From an uncultured bacterium (lineage in GTDB: Bacteria; Cyanobacteriota; Vampirovibrionia; Gastranaerophilales; Gastranaerophilaceae), in NCBI GenBank assembly GCA_949035555.1, contig CAROLD010000006.1, forward strand, positions 1 through 64,000: DNA of 64,000 nt, read 5' to 3'. Under the pieces are notes generated by a model. That model saw only the letters and a program-made list of their open reading frames with translations, had not been told where the DNA came from and did not search any database. The position numbers and the translations under genes are program-made. Positions 1 through 8,048 of this stretch are shown in pieces (positions within the stretch are counted from its first letter, which is position 1; each line of letters starts with the position of its first letter).

Positions 1-333
1 AAATATTTTGGTGTATTCATAATATTCTACCGAATATCTAATCGGCATTCTTAATATCCATCTTTAGGGGTTGAGAGATAATCGTTACAAATTTAAATAT
101 AACATATCTCTATAGATATATTATAACATATTTTATTAATCTCGCAAGTGTTATATTTTATTAACTTAAAATACTGTTGACAATTAACTTTGCTTGGTGT
201 TTGATTATATTGTACTAGTCGAAATTTTCGTGCTGGATTTGACGGCTGGTATGTTTGTAAAAGCCGGGTTGCGACGCCCAAGCTTCCCTTGCAGGCTTAT
301 GTAGGGCAAATTGGTAAAATTAAAGGAGAAATT
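1..333. other. Leader region of the rpsL-rpsG operon, no gene seen
   Basis: I see no convincing coding sequence here. The most recognisable element is a perfect -35 hexamer TTGACA at 177-182 on the plus strand, followed by AT-rich sequence with several possible -10 boxes (GATTAT or TATATT around 203-211, though the spacing is longer than ideal). About 120 nt of leader follow before rpsL. Ribosomal-protein operons often carry regulatory leaders, but I cannot fold a specific structure with confidence. Confidence 0.4.
177..211 (+). promoter_or_regulatory. Possible promoter of rpsL-rpsG
   Basis: TTGACA at 177-182 matches the sigma-70 -35 consensus exactly. The candidate -10 sequences downstream (203-211) are AT-rich, but the spacer is 20 nt or more, so the exact -10 is uncertain. 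Confidence 0.35.
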
Positions 334-720
334 ATGCCAACTATTAACCAGCTTGTACGTGCTGAACGTCAAAAGCTTAAATCAAAAACTAAATCTCCAG
401 CTTTGATGAATTGTCCTCAAAGACGTGGAGTTTGTACTAGGGTTTACACTACTACCCCTAAAAAACCAAACTCAGCACTTAGAAAAGTTGCCAGAGTTAG
501 ATTAACTAACGGATTTGAAGTTACTTCATATATTCCGGGTATCGGTCACAACCTTCAAGAACACAGTGTTGTTCTTATCAGAGGCGGTCGTGTTAAGGAT
601 TTACCTGGTGTTCGTTACCACATCGTCCGCGGTACTTTAGATACTGCCGGTGTTGCTAACAGAGCACAAAGCAGATCTAAATACGGTGCTAAAAGAGATA
701 AAAAAGGAGGTAAGAAATAA
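334..720 (+). CDS. rpsL: 30S ribosomal protein S12
   Basis: Encodes ribosomal protein S12 (128 aa), part of the decoding centre of the small subunit. The sequence has the expected basic N-terminus (MPTINQLVR), the conserved [18 protein letters not shown] segment where streptomycin-resistance substitutions fall, and the conserved [14 protein letters not shown] loop. I place the start at the ATG at 334 because it gives the canonical N-terminus and is preceded by AAAGGAGAA at 322-330. The longer upstream reading frame adds 15 non-conserved residues. The stop codon shares one base with the ATG of rpsG (TAATG), so the two are translationally coupled. Length and sequence are normal for the family. 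Confidence 0.97.
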   Translation: MPTINQLVRAERQKLKSKTKSPALMNCPQRRGVCTRVYTTTPKKPNSALRKVARVRLTNGFEVTSYIPGIGHNLQEHSVVLIRGGRVKDLPGVRYHIVRGTLDTAGVANRAQSRSKYGAKRDKKGGKK

Positions 721-1190
721 TGTCCAGACGTTCTAAACCTGCAAGACGTATTCCTTTAGCTGATCCGGTTTACAACAGCGTTGATGTTTCTAAATTTATT
801 AACAGAATTATGAGACGCGGTAAAAAATCTTTAGCTGAAAGAATTTTCTACGCAACATTGGAAAGAATTAAAGAAAGAACTAATGAAGATCCTATCGAAA
901 TCTTCCAAAAAGCTATGACAAATGCTACTCCTTTATTAGAAGTTAAAGCTCGTCGTATCGGTGGTTCTACTTATCAGGTTCCTATCGAAGTTAAGGCAGA
1001 TAGAGGTTTTGCTCTTTCTTCTTCTTGGCTTATTGAATCTGCTAAGAAAAGAGGCGGTAAATCATTCATTGACAAATTAACTAATGAATTGATCGATGCT
1101 TCAAACGGTCAGGGTGCTGCTTGTAAAAAACGTGAAGACACCCACAAAATGGCTGAAGCTAACAAAGCTTTTGCTCACTACAGATACTAA
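720..1190 (+). CDS. rpsG: 30S ribosomal protein S7
   Basis: Encodes ribosomal protein S7 (156 aa), a primary 16S rRNA binding protein that nucleates head assembly of the 30S subunit and lies at the E site. Recognisable segments are the basic N-terminus, the region ending in FINRIMRRGKKSLAERI, the PLLEVKARRIGGSTYQVP block and a C-terminal K-R-E-D-T-H-K-M-A-E-A-N-K-A-F-A-H-Y-R helix. It starts one base inside the rpsL stop codon. No fusA follows. The transcription unit ends at a strong hairpin at 1213-1250, so the usual str operon (rpsL-rpsG-fusA-tuf) is interrupted here. Confidence 0.97.
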   Translation: MSRRSKPARRIPLADPVYNSVDVSKFINRIMRRGKKSLAERIFYATLERIKERTNEDPIEIFQKAMTNATPLLEVKARRIGGSTYQVPIEVKADRGFALSSSWLIESAKKRGGKSFIDKLTNELIDASNGQGAACKKREDTHKMAEANKAFAHYRY

Positions 1191-1212
1191 TTTGTCAGCT
1201 TTGATAAATTTT

Positions 1213-1250
1213 GAAATCGGCACTCATATTTATGAGTGCCGATTTCTTAT
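1213..1250 (+). terminator. Rho-independent terminator after rpsG
   Basis: A perfect inverted repeat, GAAATCGGCACTCATA at 1213-1228 with its complement at 1231-1246, is followed by a T-rich stretch. The next gene is convergent and its stop codon lies at 1247-1249, so the hairpin may serve both strands. Confidence 0.85.
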
Positions 1251-2854
1251 TGTTTATTTCTTATGAAATGTATATCATTTGCTGCATCAGTTGTTATATG
1301 AATATTATATTTATCTTGGAACGTTTTAAATACTGATGGATTAATGAAAGTTGGCGTACAATCTGCCATGTAAATGTTTTGAGCGCTGTGTTTTCTTAGT
1401 GTAATAATTCCTGTCATAACCATTACATTGCAGTTGGTTATAAATAAATAGATATTAGGATTTTCGATAGGAATTATTGCAAACAGGTTATGCAATAAAT
1501 TTATTGCAAGAGGAAAATAGTTCCCGAGATTTATTGTCAAAACATTTGGTTTTTCTATTCCGGGAGTAAATGTTATTGCAAACTCGTCTGTTTGTAGAGA
1601 GTTAAGCAAGTTTTTAAAATATTCCTTTTGAATTTCCGAATATGTATTCATTCCAATTATGTATAGACGTTTTATCTCTCCGGATTTTAATTTTGAAGAT
1701 ATTTCTTCAATTTTCTTGTTTATATCTTCATCATTGTAGCCGAGAGTAACTGTAGGTTTTTCTTTACCTTTAGAAAAACCTTTCGCATTTTTTGCCGAGT
1801 TAATCAATTCAGAATAGTCGTTGTTTTCGATTTTTATTACACCTTTTGGAACTATATAGCCGTTAGAAAATAGTCTTCCTCTATATAGATATTCAGTGTT
1901 CTTTTTTGCATTTTTTGTTAATAGAATAGAACCCGGAAATGTTGCAAAATCAAGAATATTGTTTTCGGTCTGATCACCGAAATGTCCTTTTAAATTAGGA
2001 TATTTCTTGAATTCTGAAAGGGAGTGCGCTAGTAATAGATCGGAATGTGTATATATATCAATATTTTCGTTTTCAGTATTTTTAAGTACTTTTAATAATT
2101 CTGAAAAATTACTTCCAGAAACAAGGATTGCTTTCCCTTGAGCCGTCGAATATGAAACATCAGCTTTCGTCATGGCTCCATATTTTTCAAGTAATAATTT
2201 GCTTATTTTTAAGTTTAGGCGATAATCGTGTTCTGCCATTTGAGATGTCAGTTCTGATATGTCATTGTTTTCTATCTTACTATGGTTGAATAAATCGAGC
2301 GCATTTAGTATAGAATGAAAAGCCTCTTCATCAAATTCACCAAAATCAATCAGTTTGGATAGGTGAACTGATGTGCTTTTAATTACTATTTCCATAATAT
2401 CTATTAAATTACGCTGTTCAGCTTTTACCCGGTTATATTTATCAAGAAACAGTTTTTCACCTGCTGAAATAACTTTTGAAATTTGTGTTGAGGTATTTAA
2501 TTTTACTTTATTTTTTAATTCAACACAGTTTTTTTTGTATTTTTCGCAGTTTTGTTTGTATGCTTCCCTTGTGTTTGAATATAAAAAATAATCTTTCATT
2601 GCGATTTCAAAAAGTTGATTTTCGCTAAATTCATTTATATATACAAGAGATGCAATATCATTTATCATTTCATATTTTATTGATGGGTTGTTCGCGCCCA
2701 TTTTTTCAAGTTTTAAAATATAATTTGCGGTGAGCTTTAAAAAATAAAAAATAACTTCTTGTAGAGCCGCAATATTCGGTGCGATAGAACATGCTCCTCT
2801 GGAGGTGCATTCATTTGTGTCTATATATGTATTGTCATATTCATTATTATGCAT
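1247..2854 (-). CDS. Degenerate hybrid-cluster protein (Hcp) homologue, metal ligands lost
   Basis: A 535-aa protein whose C-terminal half lines up with hydroxylamine reductase/hybrid cluster protein Hcp. The run ILVSG, then IDIYTHSDLLLAH, then EFKKYPNLKGHFGD, FPGSILLTKN and YRGRLFSNGYIVPKGVI parallels the Hcp core. The cysteines and Glu/Lys that hold the hybrid Fe-S-O cluster in true Hcp appear missing: the GGCDGA persulfide segment reads GMNTYS, the ACG-K-Y segment reads TPGIEK, the Q-C-N-D segment reads NYFPL, and the E-x-K segment reads NCNVM. The N-terminus has only a C-x5-C pair (CTSRGAC, residues 16-22) in place of the usual four-cysteine cluster. A catalytically dead or repurposed Hcp fold is therefore likely. 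It lies 5 nt downstream of a glutaredoxin gene, so the two are probably co-transcribed. Alignment was by eye from memory of the family. Confidence 0.7.
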   Translation of the reverse strand: MHNNEYDNTYIDTNECTSRGACSIAPNIAALQEVIFYFLKLTANYILKLEKMGANNPSIKYEMINDIASLVYINEFSENQLFEIAMKDYFLYSNTREAYKQNCEKYKKNCVELKNKVKLNTSTQISKVISAGEKLFLDKYNRVKAEQRNLIDIMEIVIKSTSVHLSKLIDFGEFDEEAFHSILNALDLFNHSKIENNDISELTSQMAEHDYRLNLKISKLLLEKYGAMTKADVSYSTAQGKAILVSGSNFSELLKVLKNTENENIDIYTHSDLLLAHSLSEFKKYPNLKGHFGDQTENNILDFATFPGSILLTKNAKKNTEYLYRGRLFSNGYIVPKGVIKIENNDYSELINSAKNAKGFSKGKEKPTVTLGYNDEDINKKIEEISSKLKSGEIKRLYIIGMNTYSEIQKEYFKNLLNSLQTDEFAITFTPGIEKPNVLTINLGNYFPLAINLLHNLFAIIPIENPNIYLFITNCNVMVMTGIITLRKHSAQNIYMADCTPTFINPSVFKTFQDKYNIHITTDAANDIHFIRNKQ

Positions 2855-2859
2855 AAGAT

Positions 2860-3096
2860 TTATTCCTGTTCATAATTTTTTAGGTATGAAATAATCATGT
2901 CTGAATCGTATATTTTGTCATTATTTTTTTCATTATATAAAAATGGTACTTGGTCTAAGCCTCCGATAGATAAAAGGCGTAATGCATTATCACTGTTGCT
3001 TACATCAATTTTATGATATTTAATGTTGTTTTCTTTCATATAGTTCATAACCTTTTGGCAATAAGGACAGGTTTCTAATATAAATAAATCAATCAT
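2860..3096 (-). CDS. Glutaredoxin-like protein
   Basis: A 78-aa thioredoxin-fold protein with an N-terminal beta strand followed by the redox motif C-P-Y-C (residues 9-12), the V-P-F cis-proline loop (Q-V-P-F-L-Y) and a final helix. This is the usual length for a minimal glutaredoxin that reduces disulfides or mixed disulfides in the cytoplasm. I use the ATG at 3096 because GGAAGGAG lies just upstream of it. The longer frame to 3189 adds 31 residues of no recognisable family. It precedes the degenerate Hcp-like gene by 5 nt on the same strand, suggesting a two-gene redox or nitrosative-stress operon. Confidence 0.85.
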   Translation of the reverse strand: MIDLFILETCPYCQKVMNYMKENNIKYHKIDVSNSDNALRLLSIGGLDQVPFLYNEKNNDKIYDSDMIISYLKNYEQE

Positions 3097-3183
3097 TTTG
3101 GTCTCCTTCCGAAGTTTATTATACGTTATTATGAAAATATTAAATCCGCTGACTGAATAATAACAGGTATAAACTTTTAACAA

Positions 3184-3212
3184 TTGCAAATAGTATTTTT
3201 TTGTATTAGACT
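3184..3212 (+). promoter_or_regulatory. Promoter of wecB giving a leaderless or near-leaderless mRNA
   Basis: TTGCAA at 3184-3189 and TAGACT at 3207-3212 are separated by 17 nt. The ATG of wecB begins 6 nt after the -10 box, where transcription would be expected to start, and there is no Shine-Dalgarno sequence in between. Confidence 0.55.
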
Positions 3213-3218
3213 TAACCT

Positions 3219-4346
3219 ATGAGTAAGAAAAATATATTATTTGTTTTTGGTACAAGACCGGAAGTAATCAAACTGGCACCCGTAATCTTGGAACTAAAAA
3301 AACATCCGGATAAATACAGAGTAATTATTTGTAATACAGAGCAGCAAAAAGAATTGTCTAATCAGACCTTATGTTATTTTAATCTTCAAGCTGATATTAA
3401 TCTTGATTGTATGCGTCCTAATCAGTCGCTTGTCGAAGTTCAAGCAAGGATTTTGACCGCATTAGATAAAGTATTTACAGATAATCAGATTGATGCAACA
3501 ATTGTTCAAGGGGATACCATGACCGTACTGTGCGGTGCGTTGACAAGCTTTTATCGAAAAATCCCGGTTTTTCATGTTGAAGCAGGGCTTCGTTCGTATG
3601 ATATCTATGAGCCGTTTCCTGAAGAGGTTATGCGTCAAATGACTTCGCGTGTTGCTGAATTACATTTTGCTCCTACAGAGAAAAATAGAAGTGCTTTACT
3701 CAAAGAGGATATTCAAGAGAGTAAAATATATGTTACAGGTAATACTGTAATTGATGCTCTATTTTGTTTATCCGATGGAGCAATGAATGCGGCAAAGACT
3801 TTTTACGAAGAAAAAAATATTCCGATTGATGATAAAGTCGTATTAATAACAGCGCACAGACGTGAAAATCATGGAGATAGAATTGACAGGATAATTGACG
3901 CGATTGAATATTTAGTAAAAAAATATCCAACTCATCATTTTGTAATTCCTGTTCATCCTAATCCTAATGTTAAAGATAAAATTCATTGCAGACTTGGTAA
4001 CTATTCAAATGTATATTTGTTAAAACCTTTGGATTATCCATATCTTGTTTATCTTATGAAACACGCAAAATTGATTTTGACTGATTCCGGAGGGATACAA
4101 GAGGAAGCACCTTCGTTTGGTTGTCCGACTCTTGTTATGCGATATGAAACAGAACGCCAAGAAGGTATTGATGCAGGGGTTTCTGTGCTGGTTGGCGCCG
4201 AATACGATAAAATTGTGGCTTTAAGTACAGAAATACTCGATAAATCAAGAGAAGAATCAAGACTAAAAGCGGCAAATCCTTACGGTAAAGGAGATGCTTC
4301 TAAAATTATTGAACAGCTAATTGCAGATTATTTCAATAATAAATAA
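3219..4346 (+). CDS. wecB: UDP-N-acetylglucosamine 2-epimerase (non-hydrolysing)
   Basis: A 375-aa cytoplasmic enzyme interconverting UDP-GlcNAc and UDP-ManNAc for surface polysaccharide or teichoic-type glycan synthesis. Diagnostic segments are the N-terminal GTRPEVIKLAPVI, the VQGDTMT motif, H-V-E-A-G-L-R near residue 120, ITAHRRENHG near 210, and the C-terminal DSGGIQEEAPSFGCP followed by R-Y-E-T-E-R-Q-E-G. Length is typical for the family. It stands alone, divergent from the glutaredoxin gene and about 17 kb from the glycan cluster it may supply. It has no visible ribosome binding site and sits directly under its promoter. Confidence 0.93.
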   Translation: MSKKNILFVFGTRPEVIKLAPVILELKKHPDKYRVIICNTEQQKELSNQTLCYFNLQADINLDCMRPNQSLVEVQARILTALDKVFTDNQIDATIVQGDTMTVLCGALTSFYRKIPVFHVEAGLRSYDIYEPFPEEVMRQMTSRVAELHFAPTEKNRSALLKEDIQESKIYVTGNTVIDALFCLSDGAMNAAKTFYEEKNIPIDDKVVLITAHRRENHGDRIDRIIDAIEYLVKKYPTHHFVIPVHPNPNVKDKIHCRLGNYSNVYLLKPLDYPYLVYLMKHAKLILTDSGGIQEEAPSFGCPTLVMRYETERQEGIDAGVSVLVGAEYDKIVALSTEILDKSREESRLKAANPYGKGDASKIIEQLIADYFNNK

Positions 4347-4353
4347 TAACTCA

Positions 4354-4382
4354 AAAAATCCGGTTTCAATCCGGATTTTTAT
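4354..4382 (+). terminator. Rho-independent terminator after wecB
   Basis: AAAAATCCGG at 4354-4363 pairs with CCGGATTTTT at 4371-4380 around a 7-nt loop and is followed by further T/A sequence. Confidence 0.8.
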
Positions 4383-4414
4383 TATAATAAAAAAGCAAGT
4401 TTTTTAACTTGCTT
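4381..4414 (-). terminator. Rho-independent terminator for the minus-strand AMIN-like gene
   Basis: AAGCAAGTT at 4393-4401 pairs with AACTTGCTT at 4406-4414 around TTTT. On the minus strand it is followed by a T-rich tract (complement of 4381-4392). It lies 50 nt past the stop of the gene ending at 4464. Confidence 0.65.
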
Positions 4415-4463
4415 GTAAATAAATGTTTTAGGGATATATTTAAGTTTTTCGAGGTTTAAACTT

Positions 4464-5111
4464 TTATTTAATTGATGCTGTTAATCTTTCATCAATTTTT
4501 CTGTCAATTTTTTTAAGCATCCTTCTCATTCTCATATCTCTATTAGAATTTATCATCGGATTAGATACCAATTCATCTCTATAACGTCTGTATAATTCAA
4601 TTTCTCTGTCTTTGATATCTTTTTTAATAAGAATTTTGTCATCTTCTTCTGATATATCTTTAGAGACTTTGAAAATTACAGCAAATAATGCAAGAACAAA
4701 CATTATCCATAGAATTTTGTCTGCCGGAATTGTTTCACCTACAATGGTGCTAACACCGTCAGCAGGATCAATAATTACTGTTGAGTTTTTAATATTATCA
4801 GCATTGACAGTAATTTTTAATTTGTTTGCATCAGTATTTTCAACTACAAGACTATCAATGTTTGATGTGCCTTTATATAAAGCATTAACGCTGTCAGAAG
4901 ACGTTATTCCGCTTAGTTCAAGAATTAACTCATTATCAGATGGCGTTTTTTTGTTTACCTTTGCAATATTATCGGATCCAAGTATTACATTATATCCTGT
5001 ATTATTTTTTTCTAAAGTTATAGTATGCAGGTAATTGTCTTGCGCAAAAACTGCTAAGCCGGAAAATATAAATGCTGTTAAGAATCCGATTATTAAAAAT
5101 CCTTTTTTCAT
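4464..5111 (-). CDS. Secreted membrane-anchored protein with an AMIN-like domain
   Basis: A 215-aa protein. It has a signal peptide (MKKGFLIIGFLTAFIFSGLAVFA, cut after the AQ region near residue 24), then a beta-rich domain at about 25-120 whose pattern of short strands (ELILELSGI, then LVVEN and LKITVNA) resembles an AMIN domain. One transmembrane segment follows at about 133-150 (ILWIMFVLALFAVIFKV), then a very charged cytoplasmic tail rich in R and K. AMIN domains bind envelope glycans and occur in periplasmic amidases and secretins of cyanobacterial relatives. A second, clearer AMIN protein begins at 63173. The exact role is unknown. Confidence 0.55.
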   Translation of the reverse strand: MKKGFLIIGFLTAFIFSGLAVFAQDNYLHTITLEKNNTGYNVILGSDNIAKVNKKTPSDNELILELSGITSSDSVNALYKGTSNIDSLVVENTDANKLKITVNADNIKNSTVIIDPADGVSTIVGETIPADKILWIMFVLALFAVIFKVSKDISEEDDKILIKKDIKDREIELYRRYRDELVSNPMINSNRDMRMRRMLKKIDRKIDERLTASIK

Positions 5112-5309
5112 TTTCTCTTCCTCCCTAATCTACATACTTATACTAATACCCATTGATTAAAAGTACATCAACCCATGGATTTAGAAATGTAGGTCAAAAG
5201 TTCTAACTTATCTATTAAGAATTGTAACGAAAATAATACATGATGAAATTAGACATTTTTCTAAAACTTTATATAAGTGTAAAGAATAACAGATATTAGG
5301 AGAGACACG

Positions 5310-5672
5310 ATGATATTATTATTCGGCGATAAAGCGGCTAAATCTGCATCAACAAGAAAAAATTCTAATGTGAATAACCATCCTGTAGAAAATTCAGGAA
5401 TTTTGGCAATGAGCATGAGTGATGCAAAAAGCTTGTTAACAATGGGTGAATATGATACATATATCTCTTCAAGTCCAGTAGCTGTAGATTATGCAATGTA
5501 CGCAGGATATTCAGACGGAGCCTCTTTTGATACCGGATTTATGGCAGGTTTTTCTTCTGCAATAGCAACTTTAGGTGACTCAGGATTTGGCGGAGGATTT
5601 TCTGATTGCGGAGCATGTTCCTATTCAGCTGGTACATCTTGTGGTGGCGGCTCATTTGCCTCAGTTTGCTAA
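5310..5672 (+). CDS. Small Gly/Ser/Cys-rich protein of unknown function
   Basis: A 120-aa protein I do not recognise. It starts at an ATG with AGGAGA just upstream. The first 50 residues are polar. The centre (about 55-90) is rich in small and aromatic residues (DYAMYAGYSDGASFDTGF). The last 30 residues are Gly/Ser-rich with four cysteines (SDCGACSYSAGTSCGG and a C-terminal Cys). There is no signal peptide or transmembrane helix. It is followed by its own terminator and so is a single-gene unit. The cysteine and glycine tail could be a structural or metal-binding region, but nothing in the context decides this. Confidence 0.6.
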   Translation: MILLFGDKAAKSASTRKNSNVNNHPVENSGILAMSMSDAKSLLTMGEYDTYISSSPVAVDYAMYAGYSDGASFDTGFMAGFSSAIATLGDSGFGGGFSDCGACSYSAGTSCGGGSFASVC

Positions 5673-5701
5673 GTTTATATTACATGATGGATGAATAAAT
5701 T

Positions 5702-5733
5702 AAGAGCAGAAAATATATTTTCTGCTCTTTTCT
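5702..5733 (+). terminator. Rho-independent terminator
   Basis: AAGAGCAGAAAATA at 5702-5715 pairs perfectly with 5716-5729 and is followed by T residues. It closes the small gene at 5310-5672. Confidence 0.8.
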
Positions 5734-5864
5734 TATGCATAAATCAACAAATTACAATTGTAACAAAACCTTAACAATTTACCTTAAAATCCTAAAGTTT
5801 CTAAGAAAAAAGCCGACATTAAGAATAAGGAAACCGACAAGGAAATCGAAAGGATACGCTAACA

Positions 5865-7904
5865 ATGGGAATGGCAGCATCACAAGCTAGATTATTAACA
5901 TTAACTGCACGTCTTGCAGATAATGAATTAAGATCTCAAACCATTAATAATGCAAAAATGCGTTTGGCTACTCAAAGTGCCCAGGCTAGCGATAACTATA
6001 TTAATGCATTAAATAATGCAGAATTGATGTTCTCAAACTATGATGAAACAGGCATGGAACAATCTCAGTTGTTAACATTTAATGCTTTAACTTCATATAG
6101 CTCTTACAATAACCAATACGGATTAGTAAATGCTGCAGGTCAGCTTCTTGTCTCTGAAGCTGAAGCAAGAATGTTTGAAAAAGCAAACGGTAATTTGAAT
6201 AATTATTTAAAAGATCATGGATTAGTTTATGATACAACTTATTTTGATAAATTAACACCTATTGATAATAAAGGTATTTATCCTGATCCGTACAACACTA
6301 TTTCAAATGCTACCTTGAAATCTTGGTATGAAGCTTACGGTAGTATGGAAAATTCTAATGAAAATGTTCTTTATGGGCAAAAATATGATGATTATACCAT
6401 GAGTTTAAATTCATTGAAAAAAGTTTTAAATCCTGCATTTCAAAATTATCTTAAAAATAATACCTCTGGAACTATTAATACAAGTACTGATCCTGTTTCA
6501 TTAAAAGGAATATCTGAATTATTTGTATCTGTTGATGATAAAATCGAAAAATTGAATAATGCTTTTACGAATGTAAATCCTGATTATCTTACAAAAGAGG
6601 CTAAGAATGCGTTAAATACTATTCTTAGCAGTGTTGAGAAAATTGATGATTCTACCGTAAAAGTTAAAGATGCACCTCAACCTGTAGTTATTGATGAAAC
6701 CGCTAAAACTATCGAAATCCAAGGTAGAAAATGGACTTATTCAGATTCTGCGGGGGCATATAACATTGTATCTTGTCCTGCGGAAGAAAAAGATGAGCAT
6801 ACTAATGTTGTCGATACTGTTTTTCCGGTGCCAACTCCAGTTCCTCCAGCTACAAGTTTTAGCTCTTTAAAAAATTTAATAGACTCCTTATCAATTCAAT
6901 ATATTGAGTTTGATGACGATGGTAATGAGATTAGCCGATTAACTAATTACTATGAATATAATGAAACTGATAATGGTATTAAGACTGTCACCCCATATAT
7001 TAAGACTACAGCAGTCAATGAGGTTTTAAATGATGCATTAGCCAGTGCATATGCTCTATTGACATCTTCTGACAGTATAAATGTGGATAAAATTATTGAT
7101 GCATTAGAAAATCCTTTAAATAATGATTTTGATAGAACAACTGAATATGAAGGTAAACAGCTTAGTGCCTATGCTAATGAATATATAAATAATAGAAACG
7201 ACTTCTTAGGATTTATATTTGCAGAAGGAGTTGATGATGTAAAAAACTTATTAAAATCCGGAAAAATACAAGCTAAAGATTTAACTGATCCTGATTATAT
7301 CTTGAAGTTATTAAATGGTAAAATAACTATAACTGATAGTGAAGGTAATAGTAATATTGTTATTCAGCCGGGAGTATTGAAACTAACAAATGAATACAAT
7401 ACTATTGTACAAGACATGTTTGTTGCAAAAATGATTGAAGAAACCGGTGAACCTAAATATGCTTGGATTGATCAAAATGATACAACAAATAAAGGCAATG
7501 CAGATGCTAAAGCGCAATGGTATACAAACTTGTTTAACAGAATGAAAGACGGTTTTAAAGCTATCGAAAACGGTTTAGCTTCATCATCAGAATGGCTTGA
7601 ATTTGCTTTAGAAAGCGGTCTTGTTTCAATGGAACAGGTTGATAAAAACTTTAACTGGAAATCTCTTGATTACAAAACTTGTGCAAAAATTACCGAACAA
7701 ACAGATAACAGCGCAGCTGTTGCTAAAGCAGAAGCTGAATATACAAGAGCAATGAATGATATTGATGCAAAAGACAGTATGTATGATATGCAGTTGAAAA
7801 ATATCGATACTGAACATTCAGCTCTTCAAACAGAATATGAATCTATTAAAAATGTCTTGAACAAAAATATTGAAAGAACATTTAAATTCAGCCAAAATGG
7901 CTAA
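5865..7904 (+). CDS. Large lineage-type protein starting MGMAASQARLL, function unknown
   Basis: A 679-aa protein. The N-terminal helix (MGMAASQARLLTLTARLADNE followed by a heptad-like Q/N/A-rich region to about residue 60) and a C-terminal helix (from about 620, ending in NIERTFKFSQNG) look like paired coiled-coil ends. Between them is an Asn/Asp-rich variable region with few hydrophobic stretches. There is no signal peptide and there are no transmembrane helices. I recall N-termini of this kind as recurrent in Gastranaerophilales-type genomes, but not as an assigned function. The end-helix/variable-middle layout is reminiscent of self-assembling filament proteins such as flagellins or hook-associated proteins, which is only an analogy. 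The gene is monocistronic, with AAGGA upstream and a long terminator hairpin downstream. Confidence 0.6.
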   Translation: MGMAASQARLLTLTARLADNELRSQTINNAKMRLATQSAQASDNYINALNNAELMFSNYDETGMEQSQLLTFNALTSYSSYNNQYGLVNAAGQLLVSEAEARMFEKANGNLNNYLKDHGLVYDTTYFDKLTPIDNKGIYPDPYNTISNATLKSWYEAYGSMENSNENVLYGQKYDDYTMSLNSLKKVLNPAFQNYLKNNTSGTINTSTDPVSLKGISELFVSVDDKIEKLNNAFTNVNPDYLTKEAKNALNTILSSVEKIDDSTVKVKDAPQPVVIDETAKTIEIQGRKWTYSDSAGAYNIVSCPAEEKDEHTNVVDTVFPVPTPVPPATSFSSLKNLIDSLSIQYIEFDDDGNEISRLTNYYEYNETDNGIKTVTPYIKTTAVNEVLNDALASAYALLTSSDSINVDKIIDALENPLNNDFDRTTEYEGKQLSAYANEYINNRNDFLGFIFAEGVDDVKNLLKSGKIQAKDLTDPDYILKLLNGKITITDSEGNSNIVIQPGVLKLTNEYNTIVQDMFVAKMIEETGEPKYAWIDQNDTTNKGNADAKAQWYTNLFNRMKDGFKAIENGLASSSEWLEFALESGLVSMEQVDKNFNWKSLDYKTCAKITEQTDNSAAVAKAEAEYTRAMNDIDAKDSMYDMQLKNIDTEHSALQTEYESIKNVLNKNIERTFKFSQNG

Positions 7905-7912
7905 AGATACTC

Positions 7913-7977
7913 AAAAAGGCAGAACTTTTAAACTTCTGAATCGGGTTCAGAATGACAAAAGTTCTGCCTTTTTATCT
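7913..7977 (+). terminator. Long two-part terminator hairpin
   Basis: A perfect 17-bp stem, AAAAAGGCAGAACTTTT at 7913-7929 with its complement at 7957-7973, encloses a second small stem (TTCTGAA at 7934-7940 with TTCAGAA at 7946-7952). A T tract is at the end. It is longer than the other terminators in the window. Confidence 0.8.
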
Positions 7978-8048
7978 TCTTGTATTTTATTTTTGAGTAT
8001 ATACAATAAATATAGAATGTTTACACTAGAAAGGGTATTAGATTAGGG

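Noticed and set aside
289..333. Extended start of rpsL
   Set aside because: Fifteen extra residues unlike any S12. The ATG at 334 gives the canonical start with AAAGGAG.
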